Shown one piece after another: positions 33,180-41,107 of a stretch of 64,000 bases of DNA; the stretch's first letter is position 1; every line of letters begins with the position of its first letter. Both the position numbers and the translations under genes were made by a program. The notes beneath the pieces were generated by a model. That model was not told the origin of the DNA, made no database searches, and saw nothing but the letters and a program-made list of their open reading frames with translations. The stretch spans positions 1,364,001-1,428,000 of the forward strand of contig NZ_CP047020.1 in NCBI RefSeq assembly GCF_009796285.1. The letters are read 5' to 3'. Source of the DNA: Streptomyces broussonetiae (GTDB lineage: Bacteria; Actinomycetota; Actinomycetes; Streptomycetales; Streptomycetaceae).

Positions 33180-34253
33180 ATGACGGTAGACCGGGTCGGG
33201 CTGGTGGTGCACGGCGGCCGGGCCGAGGCCGTGCTCGCGGCACGGGCCGTACGCGCGTGGTGTGCCGAGAACGCCGTGGGGTGTGCGGACATCGACGTGT
33301 GGCAGGAGGGTTCGCGGCACAGCGCGCTGGAGGAGGTCGAGGCCGCGGGCGATCCGGACCTCATCGTCACGCTGGGCGGCGACGGCACCTTTCTGCGCGG
33401 TGCGCGGCTCGCGGCCGAGCACGATGCTCTGGTCCTCGGCGTCGACCTGGGCCGGCTCGGCTTCCTCACCGAGGTCCCCGTCCGCGAGGTGCACTCGGCG
33501 CTGGAGGCCGTACGGGACGGGCGTATCACCGTGGAGAGCCGGATGCTGCTGACCATGCGCGCGTCCTGCCGGCTGGAGGTGCCCGCGCAGATGGAGGCGC
33601 TGCTGCGGTACGGGCGCGGTCCCATGCTGCCGCCGCCCCGGGTGCGCGGCGAGTGCGAGAGCGGCAACGAGTGGGGCGTCGCCCTGAACGTCATCGCGCT
33701 GAACGACGTGGTCCTGGAGAAACTGGCCCGGGACCGGCAGGTGTCGGTCGGCGTGTATCTGGCGGGCCGGCTGCTGGCCTGCTACTCCGCCGACGCGCTG
33801 CTGGTGGCCACGCCGACGGGCTCCACGGCGTACAGCTTCGCCGCGGGCGGGCCGGTCGTCTCGCCGCGCGCGGAGGGTCTGGTCTTCACACCGGTCGCCC
33901 CGCACATGGTGTTCAACCGCTCGGTCGTGGCCGCCCCCGACGAACCCGTCGCGCTACGGGTACTGGCCCGGTCGGGCCAGGCCGCCGTCAGCATCGACGG
34001 CCAGTTGCGCGGTGTGCTCAGCCCCGGGGACTGGATCGGCGTGTACGCCGCGCCCCGCCGCCTCAAGGCCGTCCGGCTGGGCCCGATGGACTTCTACGGC
34101 CGGCTGCGCGAGCGCATGAACCTCACCGACGCCCCGGCAGCCCTCGCCGACGGGGAAGCCGCTCCCCTGTGGCCGGTGACCACACCCCCACCGGCCGACC
34201 TGGCGCACCTCGCGTTGCCCCTGGCACCCGACGACGGGCCAGGGCATCCCTGA
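33180..34253 (+). CDS. NAD kinase (additional paralogue)
   Basis: 357 residues. The family motif LGGDGTFLRGARL (near residue 63) contains the catalytic Asp and Gly-rich loop, and ATPTGSTAYSFAAGGP (near 215) is the second signature that forms the NAD site. ISIDGQLRGVL and the closing DFYGRLRERM are also typical. It phosphorylates NAD to NADP. It is longer than the usual ~300 residues because of an insertion near 135-165 (RGPMLPPPRVRGECES). Streptomyces generally carry a main NAD kinase with recN-type neighbours; this isolated copy looks like a second form. GGAGGCAGGT precedes the ATG. Confidence 0.9.
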   Translation: MTVDRVGLVVHGGRAEAVLAARAVRAWCAENAVGCADIDVWQEGSRHSALEEVEAAGDPDLIVTLGGDGTFLRGARLAAEHDALVLGVDLGRLGFLTEVPVREVHSALEAVRDGRITVESRMLLTMRASCRLEVPAQMEALLRYGRGPMLPPPRVRGECESGNEWGVALNVIALNDVVLEKLARDRQVSVGVYLAGRLLACYSADALLVATPTGSTAYSFAAGGPVVSPRAEGLVFTPVAPHMVFNRSVVAAPDEPVALRVLARSGQAAVSIDGQLRGVLSPGDWIGVYAAPRRLKAVRLGPMDFYGRLRERMNLTDAPAALADGEAAPLWPVTTPPPADLAHLALPLAPDDGPGHP

Positions 34254-34287
34254 GCCTGAGGCCGTCATCGAATGTCGCCGTCTGACG

Positions 34288-34548
34288 TCACAGCCGCCCG
34301 CCCTCCTGGATGCTCACCCCGTCGACGGTCACCGTGTCCGTCCGCTCCGAGCCGTCGACGACGCGGATCCAGGTGCGCACGATCAACTCGGTGCCGACGA
34401 GGCCGATCCTGAAGCCTCCGTACATGCCGGGTACGACGAACCGGCCCACCGGATGGGCCAGTTCGGTCAGCACCTCCACCTCCGGCAGCCACATCCCCTG
34501 CCGGGTGGTGGGGTCCGGACCGCCCGACCCAGCCTGACTTACCGTCAA
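34288..34548 (-). CDS. small hypothetical protein
   Basis: 86 residues from a TTG that overlaps the upstream hydrolase stop (TTGA), or 68 residues from an ATG at 34494. I do not recognise a family. The sequence looks like a small beta-rich domain (LTELAHPVGRFVVPGMYGG, VGTELIVRTWIRVVDGSER, TVTVDGVSIQEGGRL) with normal Streptomyces codon use. Tight spacing suggests co-transcription with the hydrolase. Moderate confidence that it is a gene. Confidence 0.5.
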   Translation of the reverse strand: MTVSQAGSGGPDPTTRQGMWLPEVEVLTELAHPVGRFVVPGMYGGFRIGLVGTELIVRTWIRVVDGSERTDTVTVDGVSIQEGGRL

Positions 34549-35321
34549 CTCGCTGCGGCTGCTTGCAGAATGAGCCGACCGATCACTTCCGGGTGCGTCA
34601 CGAGCGACAGGTGGCCCGAGTCGACCTCGACGGTCGTGGCCTTCATCCGCCGCGCCATGAAGCGCTCCAGCTCGGGGTTGATGGTGCGGTCGTTCTTCGA
34701 GACCGCGTACCAGGACGGCTTGTTGCGCCAGGCGGCGACGCTCGTGGTGGGCGCGGCGGTGGCGAGCGGGCCTTGGACGGTGTAGAGCTCGAGGGCCTGC
34801 GCCCGCGGCACGCCGTTCGCGAAGTCCCGGAGGAATGCCGAGCGGCTCAGGTACTTGAAGCCGTCCGAGGTGATGATCCCTGAGGCGACTGCAGGGGTGG
34901 GGAACTTCGCGGAGAGCGCCGCGAAGTCCTCGCCGGCGTCCGGGGCGCGCGCGGCGACGTAGACGAGCCCGGCGACCTGGGGGGCGAGTCCGACCTCGGA
35001 GATGACCGTGCCGCCGTAGGAATGCGCGACCAGGACCGTGGGCCCGTCCTGGCGGGAAAGCGCGAACTTCGTGGCGGCGGCGTCGGCGGCGAGAGAGGTG
35101 AGCGGGTTCTGCACCGCGATGACGTTCATTCCCGCCCCTTGCAGCAAGGGGATGACCTTCGACCAGGAAGAGCCGTCCGCGTACGCGCCGTGCACGAGTA
35201 CGACGTTGCGCACCGCGGGCTTGCCGCCGCTGCGTGCCGCCCGGGCCACCGGGGCTCCGGACAGAGTGGCCGCCGCCACTCCCGCGCCCAGGGCGGAGAA
35301 CCGACGCCGGCCGATCACCAT
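34545..35321 (-). CDS. Tat-exported alpha/beta hydrolase
   Basis: 258 residues. The start MVIGRRRFSALGAGVAAAT is a twin-arginine signal followed by a hydrophobic stretch and a signal-peptidase site near AARS. The hydrolase domain resembles the salicylate-esterase/EstC group: VVLVHGAYADGSSW (oxyanion HG), nucleophile elbow AHSYGG, acid near NDRTINPE and His in SGHLSLVTHPE. It is likely an extracellular esterase of unknown substrate. Two GGTAAATTG direct repeats lie upstream. In-frame starts up to eight codons earlier exist but would add residues before the Tat motif. Confidence 0.85.
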   Translation of the reverse strand: MVIGRRRFSALGAGVAAATLSGAPVARAARSGGKPAVRNVVLVHGAYADGSSWSKVIPLLQGAGMNVIAVQNPLTSLAADAAATKFALSRQDGPTVLVAHSYGGTVISEVGLAPQVAGLVYVAARAPDAGEDFAALSAKFPTPAVASGIITSDGFKYLSRSAFLRDFANGVPRAQALELYTVQGPLATAAPTTSVAAWRNKPSWYAVSKNDRTINPELERFMARRMKATTVEVDSGHLSLVTHPEVIGRLILQAAAAS

Positions 35322-35342
35322 GGTCACCGTCCCAACAGCAGG

Positions 35343-35370
35343 CAATTTACCCTTAGTAGGACAATTTACC
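35343..35370. repeat. two 9-bp direct repeats in the hydrolase promoter region
   Basis: CAATTTACC occurs at 35343-35351 and 35362-35370, start-to-start 19 bases, about two helical turns. The stretch is unusually AT-rich for this genome and lies about 25-50 bases upstream of the hydrolase start. It may be a pair of operator half-sites on one DNA face. Confidence 0.45.
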
Positions 35371-35540
35371 AGAGGGTGATGAGAGTGCGCACTTCACTGC
35401 CGGGCGATCACGCGCGGGAGGCCTTCCGTACGCGGAGGCGGCGAGAGCGGTGGGATGGCGCAGGCTCTCGTCCGCGGTCGCCCTCGCCGCACACGTGGAC
35501 TCGTACAACCACACACTTGTCAAGCCGAGTTGCCGGCCTC

Positions 35541-37313
35541 CTAGAGGTCGAGGACGACTTCGGTGGTCGGTGTGCTGCAGCAGACGAGGACGGTGCCGGC
35601 CTCGGGCGGTTCGAGCGGTGGGGTGGAGTAGGTGATGCCGCCCGCCACGAGGTGGGTGACGCAGGTGTGGCAGACGCCGGTGCGGCAGGACCAGCGCGTG
35701 GGGATGTCGCAGGCTTCGGCCAGCTCCAGGAGTGAAGCGTGCGCAGGTGACCAGGGCGTGGTGATGCCGCTGCGGGCGAAGGTGACGAGGGGGCCGGTGC
35801 CCGGTGGGCCGGGAGGCCGGTGCGGCCGGCCGGTGGCGGTGGTCGTGACACCGGGGTTGACGGCGGGAAGGGCGCTGAACTGTTCCGTACGGATCCGCTC
35901 GGGGCTCAGGCCGCGATCGCGCAGGAAGCCGCCGAGATCGTTCATGAAGGCGGGTGGGCCGCAGAGGTAGGCGTCGGCGTCGACGGGGATGTTGAGGGCC
36001 GCGAGCGAGGAAGCGGTCGGACGGCCATGGGTGACCTGGGGATCGTCGGGGAGTGGGGCGGCTTCGGCGGTGTAGTAGATGTGCTCGTGGGCGTTGGGGA
36101 GTTGAGCCACCAGGGTGTGCGCCTCGTCCGCGAAGACGTGGTGGGCGCGGTCGTGGGCGGCGTGGATCCACCAGAGGAGGCGTGGGTCCCGGACGGCGGC
36201 GAGTCGGTGGAGCATGGCGAGCACGGGAGTGGCCCCGATCCCTGCGGAGACGAGCACGATCGGGCGGATGCCTTCTTCGAGTACGAACGTTCCGCGGGGG
36301 CTTGCGATGTCCACGAGGTCTCCGGGGCGGAGCGTGGCGTGGATGTAGCCGCTGACGGTCCCGTGCGGCTCACGCTTGACGCTGATGCGGTAGCTGCCGG
36401 CCGTGGGGGCACAGGACAGGGAGTAGCTGCGCGTCGCGGGGGCGGCGTCGCCCACGGCGAGGCGGATGGAGAGGTACTGGCCCGGGCGAGCCTCGGGCAG
36501 CGGGGAGTCGTCGGCGGCGTCGAGGTAGACCGACAGGACCGAGGGGGTCTCGGGGACGATGCGGGCAACGCGCATGGCCTTGAAGCCCGGCCAGCCCGGC
36601 CGGCCCGGCTCCTGGCTGGACTGTCGCGCGCCGGCGCGTTCGCCCGGCCGGCCCGGTTGCTGCTTCGGCTGCTGCGCGGCGGCGAGTTCGCGGAAGGACT
36701 GCTGCCATCCAGGGCTGAGGGCGGGGATGTTCAGCGCTTTGCCCAGCTTCGCGGGGTCACGGTCGGGAAGGTAGAGCAGCGCGTCGGTGTCGGCGACGCT
36801 GAGTTCTTCCGGACCCTTGCGGGTGAGGGTGATCTCGTCACCGGCCTGGACATGCCCCTCGGTGATGACGCGCAGGTAGAAACCCGGGCGGTGATGGGCG
36901 ACCAGCAATGTGGCCATGCCGGGTTCGCCCAGGCGCATACCGACGCGGTAGCAGGTGACGCGGGGCTGGGTGACTTCGAATTCGGCTTCGCCGATGCGGT
37001 ACCGGTCGCCGATGCACACCTCGTCGTCGGGCAGGCCGTCGACGGTGAAGTTCTCCCCGAAGCTGCCGAACGTCAGGTCGTCGCGGCGGAGCCGTTCTTG
37101 CCAGTACTGATAGGACTGCAGCTGGTAGACGAGGACCGCACGGATGTCGCCGCCGTGCCCGGCCAGATCTCCCTGACCGTCTCCGTCGACGTTGAGCCGC
37201 CGGACCATACGGGGGCCCTGGACGGGGGCCTTCCAGGCTCCGGTGCGGACGGTACGTCCCTGCCAGGAGACGTCCTTGGGCATCCCTACGTTGACGGACA
37301 GCAGCGTCGCCAT
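35541..37313 (-). CDS. fusion of MOSC domain, ferredoxin-type reductase and 2Fe-2S ferredoxin
   Basis: 590 residues in three modules. Residues about 1-215 are a YiiM-type MOSC domain (LNVDGDGQGDLAGHGGDIRA, FGENFTVDGL, conserved Cys in QPRVTCYRVG). After a Gln/Pro/Gly-rich linker (about 225-250), residues about 255-480 form a flavin/NAD reductase (ATRSYSLSCAP, PHGTVSGYIH, VLVSAGIGATPVLAML, YLCGPPAFM). Residues about 505-590 are a plant-type 2Fe-2S ferredoxin with Cys spacing CRTGVCHTC and a distal VLVCC. MOSC proteins handle molybdenum-cofactor sulfur chemistry or N-hydroxylated compounds; the fused reductase and ferredoxin supply electrons. AGGAGG precedes the ATG. A CGNR regulator lies just upstream on the same strand. 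Confidence 0.9.
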   Translation of the reverse strand: MATLLSVNVGMPKDVSWQGRTVRTGAWKAPVQGPRMVRRLNVDGDGQGDLAGHGGDIRAVLVYQLQSYQYWQERLRRDDLTFGSFGENFTVDGLPDDEVCIGDRYRIGEAEFEVTQPRVTCYRVGMRLGEPGMATLLVAHHRPGFYLRVITEGHVQAGDEITLTRKGPEELSVADTDALLYLPDRDPAKLGKALNIPALSPGWQQSFRELAAAQQPKQQPGRPGERAGARQSSQEPGRPGWPGFKAMRVARIVPETPSVLSVYLDAADDSPLPEARPGQYLSIRLAVGDAAPATRSYSLSCAPTAGSYRISVKREPHGTVSGYIHATLRPGDLVDIASPRGTFVLEEGIRPIVLVSAGIGATPVLAMLHRLAAVRDPRLLWWIHAAHDRAHHVFADEAHTLVAQLPNAHEHIYYTAEAAPLPDDPQVTHGRPTASSLAALNIPVDADAYLCGPPAFMNDLGGFLRDRGLSPERIRTEQFSALPAVNPGVTTTATGRPHRPPGPPGTGPLVTFARSGITTPWSPAHASLLELAEACDIPTRWSCRTGVCHTCVTHLVAGGITYSTPPLEPPEAGTVLVCCSTPTTEVVLDL

Positions 37314-37489
37314 CGCGGACCTCCTGCGGAGCGGCCGACCGGCGCGGCCCCTCCCGGCGCTGTCACTGTGCACCGGGGCCGATCCTAGTTCCCCGCCGGT
37401 GCCACCGCGATTCCGCGATCCCAAGGCCTGTGTATTCGCCGATTTCCTTGCGGAATTGCCGGGGCAATCGCATCGCCGAGGAATTGACA

Positions 37490-38062
37490 TTACCGGGGGA
37501 TGGGCATCGTCGAATTGATCTCCCCGACCAATTGGATTGTTCGGGGAGATCGAGCGCGGTGCGCGGCGCGCGTGCGCCGGTAGTGGCGCCTCGCCTTCAT
37601 GCGGTTGCCGCAGACGGCCATCGAACACCAGCGGGCGTTGTCGGTCTTGCTGCGGTCGATGAGGAACCGTCGGCACTCCGGGTTGGCGCACGGCCGGAGC
37701 CGGCCGGGGGTCGCCTGCTGGAGCACGCTCCACGCCAGCACGGCTTCCACCGCCATCCGGCGCTCCGCGGGGGCGTCCACCTGCCAGGACACCCCCGCGG
37801 GCGAGAGATACGGGCGGGAGGTGACGTCTTCCAGGAGCGGAGCCGGCGACGCGGCGGGGCGCCTGCCGCGCACCACGCCCTGGTGGGCGTCGCGCGCCTG
37901 CACGAGGCTGCGGCGCTCGTCCGCGGTGCCACTGCCGCTGTGGACCCACTGCCAGAATCCGGCCGCTTCCGGATCCGCCAGCCGGGCCTGGACGGCGCCG
38001 TTGACCACTGGCGTGCTGTTGAGCAGCCCCAGCAGCACGTCCTGCTGTTCTCGGTCGGTCAC
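37490..38062 (-). CDS. CGNR zinc-finger transcription factor
   Basis: 190 residues. The N-terminal ~130 residues fit the ABATE-like stress-response domain (LLGLLNSTPVVNGAVQ, LAWSVLQQATPGRLR). The C-terminal CGNR zinc finger is CANPECRRFLIDRSK, followed by ARWCSMAVCGNRMKARRHY, with four Cys ligands (C-x4-C and C-x4-C). Such proteins regulate adjacent oxidoreductase genes. It lies upstream of and in the same direction as the MOSC-reductase fusion, so it probably controls that gene. Its final codons fall within a strong hairpin. Confidence 0.88.
   Translation of the reverse strand: MTDREQQDVLLGLLNSTPVVNGAVQARLADPEAAGFWQWVHSGSGTADERRSLVQARDAHQGVVRGRRPAASPAPLLEDVTSRPYLSPAGVSWQVDAPAERRMAVEAVLAWSVLQQATPGRLRPCANPECRRFLIDRSKTDNARWCSMAVCGNRMKARRHYRRTRAAHRARSPRTIQLVGEINSTMPIPR
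37517..37551 (-). terminator. hairpin at the 3' end of the CGNR gene
   Basis: GATCTCCCCGA and TCGGGGAGATC form a perfect 11-bp stem around a 13-base AT-rich loop. It overlaps the last codons of the CGNR frame, a good intrinsic terminator or attenuator between the regulator and the fusion gene 200 bases downstream. Confidence 0.6.
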
Positions 38063-38111
38063 CCTCGCACCCCCTCACCGATCCGGGGCGCTTGACACGC
38101 CACCCCCAATA

Positions 38112-38139
38112 TAACCTATGAAATATCGTTGACAGGTTA
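38112..38139. promoter_or_regulatory. inverted-repeat operator candidate upstream of the CGNR gene
   Basis: TAACCT and AGGTTA form a 6-bp inverted repeat around 16 AT-rich bases, about 50-77 bases before the CGNR start and just before the hydrolase relic. A TATATT -10-like sequence for the CGNR gene lies on the minus strand beside it. Likely the control region of a formerly divergent pair. Confidence 0.4.
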
Positions 38140-38148
38140 GATCGAGCC

Positions 38149-38427
38149 TGGTCCAGCCCCGACAACTGGGTCCACGACCAAGCGCTGCTGGACCGCCCCG
38201 GAAACAACGAGATCCAGCTCAGGCTCTTCCGCGACTCCCAGGTCCCCCTGCCGGCGGTCTGGGGAGCGAACGACGAGATCTTCGGTCCCGAGGGCGCCGA
38301 GGCGTTCCGCCAGGACCTGCCCGAGGCCGAGATCCACCTGCTGGACTCCGGGCACTTCGCCCTGGAGAGCCATCTGCAGACCGTCACCGAGCACATCCGC
38401 GCCTTCCTCGCCCGCGTCCTCGCCTGA
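38149..38427 (+). pseudogene. alpha/beta hydrolase C-terminal fragment
   Basis: An open frame without a start codon that reads as the end of an alpha/beta hydrolase: WSSPDNWVHDQALLDRPGN, PLPAVWGANDEIFGPEGAEA with the acid residue, and LLDSGHFALESH with the catalytic His. About 20 residues between LRLFRDS and QVPLPAV also appear deleted relative to intact relatives. The nucleophile half is absent. It starts right after an operator-like repeat, so the promoter and the tail of the gene survived while the middle was lost. Confidence 0.7.
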
Positions 38428-38641
38428 CGCACAGGGCAGCGGGGCGGTTGCGTGGTCCGTCTCGTCCGCCAGAAACCCATCCGGGGTACGGCGACCCGCG
38501 TACCCCGCACCGGAAGGAACCCACCATGGGTGGATCGCGCACCGGGTGAACCGGGTGGACGGCAGGTACCAGCGGTGCTCGGCTTCGTCGACAGCGCTCA
38601 CTTGCTGCGCATGCAGGTCCAACAGCGCGAAGAACTCCTCG

Positions 38642-39079
38642 TCAGGGGCCGGCATCCGGCGAAGGCGGCGCTGCCGCCCACGACGGCCCTGCGGTCTCAG
38701 GAGTCAAGGAGCCGTCAGTGTCCGCGCCTTGGGACGTGCAGTGTTTCAGCAGCGCGGAAATCGGGCCGTCGACCAGCCGGTAGCGCACGATCCGGCCGTC
38801 CTTCTCGCCCTCGACGATGCCGGCGGTCCGCAGGAGACGGAGAGCCTGGGAGACGGCGGTGTCCCTCATGCCGGTCGCCAGGGCGAGGTCGGAGACCGCG
38901 ATGGGGCCGGCTTCCTGCAGGGCGAGCAGCAAGGACAGACGTCCGGGGTCGGAGAGCAGGGAGAAGCGCTCGGCCCAGGCGCGTACGCGCTCGGGCTCGC
39001 CGACGGCGGCGATGGCGTCGCAGACCCGGTGACCGTCGATGGTCCGCTGCCCGGCGCGTTCCGCGGGGACGAGATGCAT
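38642..39079 (-). CDS. ArsR/SmtB-family regulator next to nickel/cobalt permease
   Basis: 145 residues from the ATG chosen; two earlier in-frame ATGs add up to 22 residues. Winged-helix core: SDPGRLSLLLALQEAGPIAVSDLALATGMRDTAVSQALRLLRTAGIV, then wing EKDGRIVRYRLVDG. His and Cys residues near the N-terminus (MHLVP, DGHRVCDA) and Cys in LLKHCTS near the end could form a metal site, as in nickel/cobalt sensors of this family. It is divergent from a NiCoT permease gene, so it is probably a nickel- or cobalt-responsive regulator of that permease. The C-terminal ~20 residues are low complexity. Confidence 0.85.
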   Translation of the reverse strand: MHLVPAERAGQRTIDGHRVCDAIAAVGEPERVRAWAERFSLLSDPGRLSLLLALQEAGPIAVSDLALATGMRDTAVSQALRLLRTAGIVEGEKDGRIVRYRLVDGPISALLKHCTSQGADTDGSLTPETAGPSWAAAPPSPDAGP

Positions 39080-39171
39080 GGGCTCATCATCGCAGCCGCC
39101 CTCGATCCGCTCCATACCTGAGCAGTTGTGCAGCCTTGCAGCCATACGCCACGGCCTCTTAGGGTGGGCAG

Positions 39172-39335
39172 GCCGTGGTGTTCGGGAAGACCGGTGACAG
39201 CCCTCAGGGGCTCAGTCCGGAGCGGCCCTCGCCACTGTGATCGGGGAGTTCCCACCTCATGCGTTGCCACTGGCCTCACGGCCGGGAAGGCAGGGGTGGG
39301 CGCGTCGACCCGTCAGCCAGGAGACCGGCCACGGC
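39172..39335 (+). promoter_or_regulatory. cobalamin (B12) riboswitch
   Basis: All hallmark elements appear in order: closing stem P1 GCCGTGG (39172-39178) pairing with CCACGGC (39329-39335); GGGAAGACCGGTG; CAGTCCGGAGCGGCCC; CGCCACTGTGA; GCCACTGG and GGGAAGGCAGG; and the B12 box AGCCAGGAGACCGGCC (39315-39330), a perfect match to the consensus as I know it. It ends about 40 bases before the start of the NiCoT permease. When adenosylcobalamin is plentiful it should lower uptake of cobalt, the metal of the vitamin. The short expression platform suggests control of translation start. Confidence 0.9.
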
Positions 39336-39374
39336 ATCACGAAGCTGATCCACGAGGTGCTGGAGCGTGACTGT

Positions 39375-40484
39375 ATGACCGTGTCCCCAGGCGTGCCCGA
39401 AACCGACGCCGCCCCGTCCTTCCACTGGCGTCGCGAGGACACCGTACGAACCGCCGGCCTGCTGGCCGTGATCGTCGCACTGCACGTGCTGGCGTTCGGG
39501 ATCCTGTTCCTGCTCGTGGTCCCGCGTCACTACGAGGTGGGTACCAAGGCGTTCGGCATCGGTCTGGGCATCACGGCCTACACCCTCGGCATGCGGCACG
39601 CCTTCGACGCCGACCACATCGCCGCGATCGACAACACCACCCGCAAGCTGATGGCCGACGGCAAGCGGCCGGTGTCGGTGGGCTTCTGGTTCGCGCTCGG
39701 GCACTCCAGTGTGGTGGTCGTCATGGCCGCGCTGGTGGCCGGCGGCGCCAAACTCGCCGGCACGCTGATGAACGACGGCTCCCGGACCCACCAGGTTCTC
39801 GGCACCGTGGGCACCACGGTCTCCGGCAGCTTCCTGTACCTCATCGCCGCCCTCAACCTCGTCGCGCTGTTCGGCATCATGCGCGTCTTCAAGGCCATGC
39901 GCGCCGGACGCTACGACGAGACGGAGCTGGAGGCCCACCTCGACTCGCGCGGCTTCATGAACCGCATCCTGGGCCGGTTCACCAAGTCCATCCGCCGCCC
40001 CGGCCAGATGTTCCCCCTCGGCTTCCTCTTCGGTATCGGCTTCGACACCTCGACCGAGGTCCTGCTCCTCGCCCTGGCCGGCAACGGCGCCGCCGCCGGC
40101 CTGCCCTGGTACGCGGTCCTGTGCCTGCCTCTGCTTTTCGCGGCGGGCATGAGTCTGTTCGACACCCTGGACGGCACGTTCATGAACTTCGCCTACCAGT
40201 GGGCGTTCTCGAACCCCGTCCGCAAGGTCTTCTACAACCTCACCATCACCGGCCTGTCCATCGCCGTCGCCTTCTTCGTCGGCACCATCGAACTGGTCGG
40301 CGTCCTGCACGACAAGCTCGGCCTGAACGACGACGTCACCAGCTGGATCGCCGGCCTGAACCTGGACAACGTCGGCTATGTCATCGTCGGACTGTTCGTG
40401 GTCGTCTGGGCCGTGGCCATCGGCTACTGGCGCCTGGCCAAGGTCGAGGAGCGCTGGCGCGCCCGCACCCTGGACGCCGGCTGA
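39375..40484 (+). CDS. nickel/cobalt permease (NiCoT, HoxN/NixA family)
   Basis: 369 residues with eight membrane segments. The metal-binding signature RHAFDADHIAAIDNTTRK (H-x4-D-H, about residues 74-91) is complete, with GHSSVVVVMA, LGFLFGIGFDTSTEV and LFAAGMSLFDTLDG as the other NiCoT signatures. It imports Ni(II) or Co(II) with high affinity. The B12 riboswitch in its leader argues that cobalt is the relevant ion; the divergent ArsR regulator could add metal control. The ATG at this position is favoured because upstream in-frame sequence is the riboswitch. Confidence 0.95.
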   Translation: MTVSPGVPETDAAPSFHWRREDTVRTAGLLAVIVALHVLAFGILFLLVVPRHYEVGTKAFGIGLGITAYTLGMRHAFDADHIAAIDNTTRKLMADGKRPVSVGFWFALGHSSVVVVMAALVAGGAKLAGTLMNDGSRTHQVLGTVGTTVSGSFLYLIAALNLVALFGIMRVFKAMRAGRYDETELEAHLDSRGFMNRILGRFTKSIRRPGQMFPLGFLFGIGFDTSTEVLLLALAGNGAAAGLPWYAVLCLPLLFAAGMSLFDTLDGTFMNFAYQWAFSNPVRKVFYNLTITGLSIAVAFFVGTIELVGVLHDKLGLNDDVTSWIAGLNLDNVGYVIVGLFVVVWAVAIGYWRLAKVEERWRARTLDAG

Positions 40485-40536
40485 CAGCACGGCGACCGGC
40501 GCCGCAGCCGGCGTCCCGGAGCGGCCCGACAGCCGC

Positions 40537-40571
40537 AAGGCTCCCCCGAGCACCTTCCTCGCGGGAGCCTT
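40537..40571 (+). terminator. hairpin after the NiCoT gene
   Basis: AAGGCTCCC and GGGAGCCTT form a perfect 9-bp stem around a 17-base loop, 50 bases past the permease stop, followed by a pyrimidine-rich stretch CCCTCGT. A good intrinsic-type terminator. Confidence 0.65.
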
Positions 40572-40655
40572 CCCTCGTACCACCTGCCCGGGAAGGATGA
40601 GTCGCGCCCCTGCCGACCCGGGCGGACGCGGGGCTCCGGCCGCCCGGCATCGGCG

Positions 40656-40702
40656 TGGTGGCGGCGGCGGTGGCGGTGGCGGTGGCGGTGGCGGTGGCGG
40701 TG
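40656..40702. repeat. GGCGGT hexanucleotide tandem repeat
   Basis: About six to seven tandem copies of GGCGGT (as GGTGGCGGT) in the 600-base gap between the NiCoT and NCS1 permease genes. In one frame it would encode an alternating Val-Ala tract, but no gene with a credible start is seen here. The rest of the gap (40703-41107) holds no recognisable gene; a His-containing open frame and its opposite-strand partner were considered and not supported. Confidence 0.75.
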
Positions 40703-41107
40703 ACCAACGGTGCGGGCCTGTCCGGCCCGCTCCAGATCGGACTTGCCGCGGCGAAGGGGGCGCCTGCGCGCTGCACGTCCCGCTCCACGGCGTCCACCAC
40801 GTCGCCGGCCACGTCGCCGCCGACACACTCGAACACGGCCCGGCCCGGCTCGTTCGGGCGGCGTCCGCCCACCGGCCCCCGAACAACGTCCGCGAGAAGG
40901 CAGGTGAGTTCTCGGCAACTTCGCGTTCACGACGGCGGGAACCGACGGTAACAACCGCTTCCTAGCGTGACCGGCCATGGGATGAACCGTACGGACGGCT
41001 GTTCGCGGCGTATGACGGGCCGTCGGCTCCCCCGTCCTGCCGACGACGCCAAGCGGGGTTCTTCCCTTCACCGAGGCATCCGCACCAGCGTCATCGGGAG
41101 GCGCGGC

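Noticed and set aside
38452..39162. Plus-strand open frame opposite the ArsR gene
   Set aside because: Low-complexity Arg/Ser/Ala composition and antisense to a clear regulator gene.
40656..40702. CRISPR-like repeat array
   Set aside because: The repeats are short, contiguous hexamers with no unique spacers, and no cas genes are present.
40656..40951. Small gene coding a Val-Ala repeat or a His-rich protein
   Set aside because: Produced by the GGCGGT microsatellite; no ribosome-binding site or recognisable homology.
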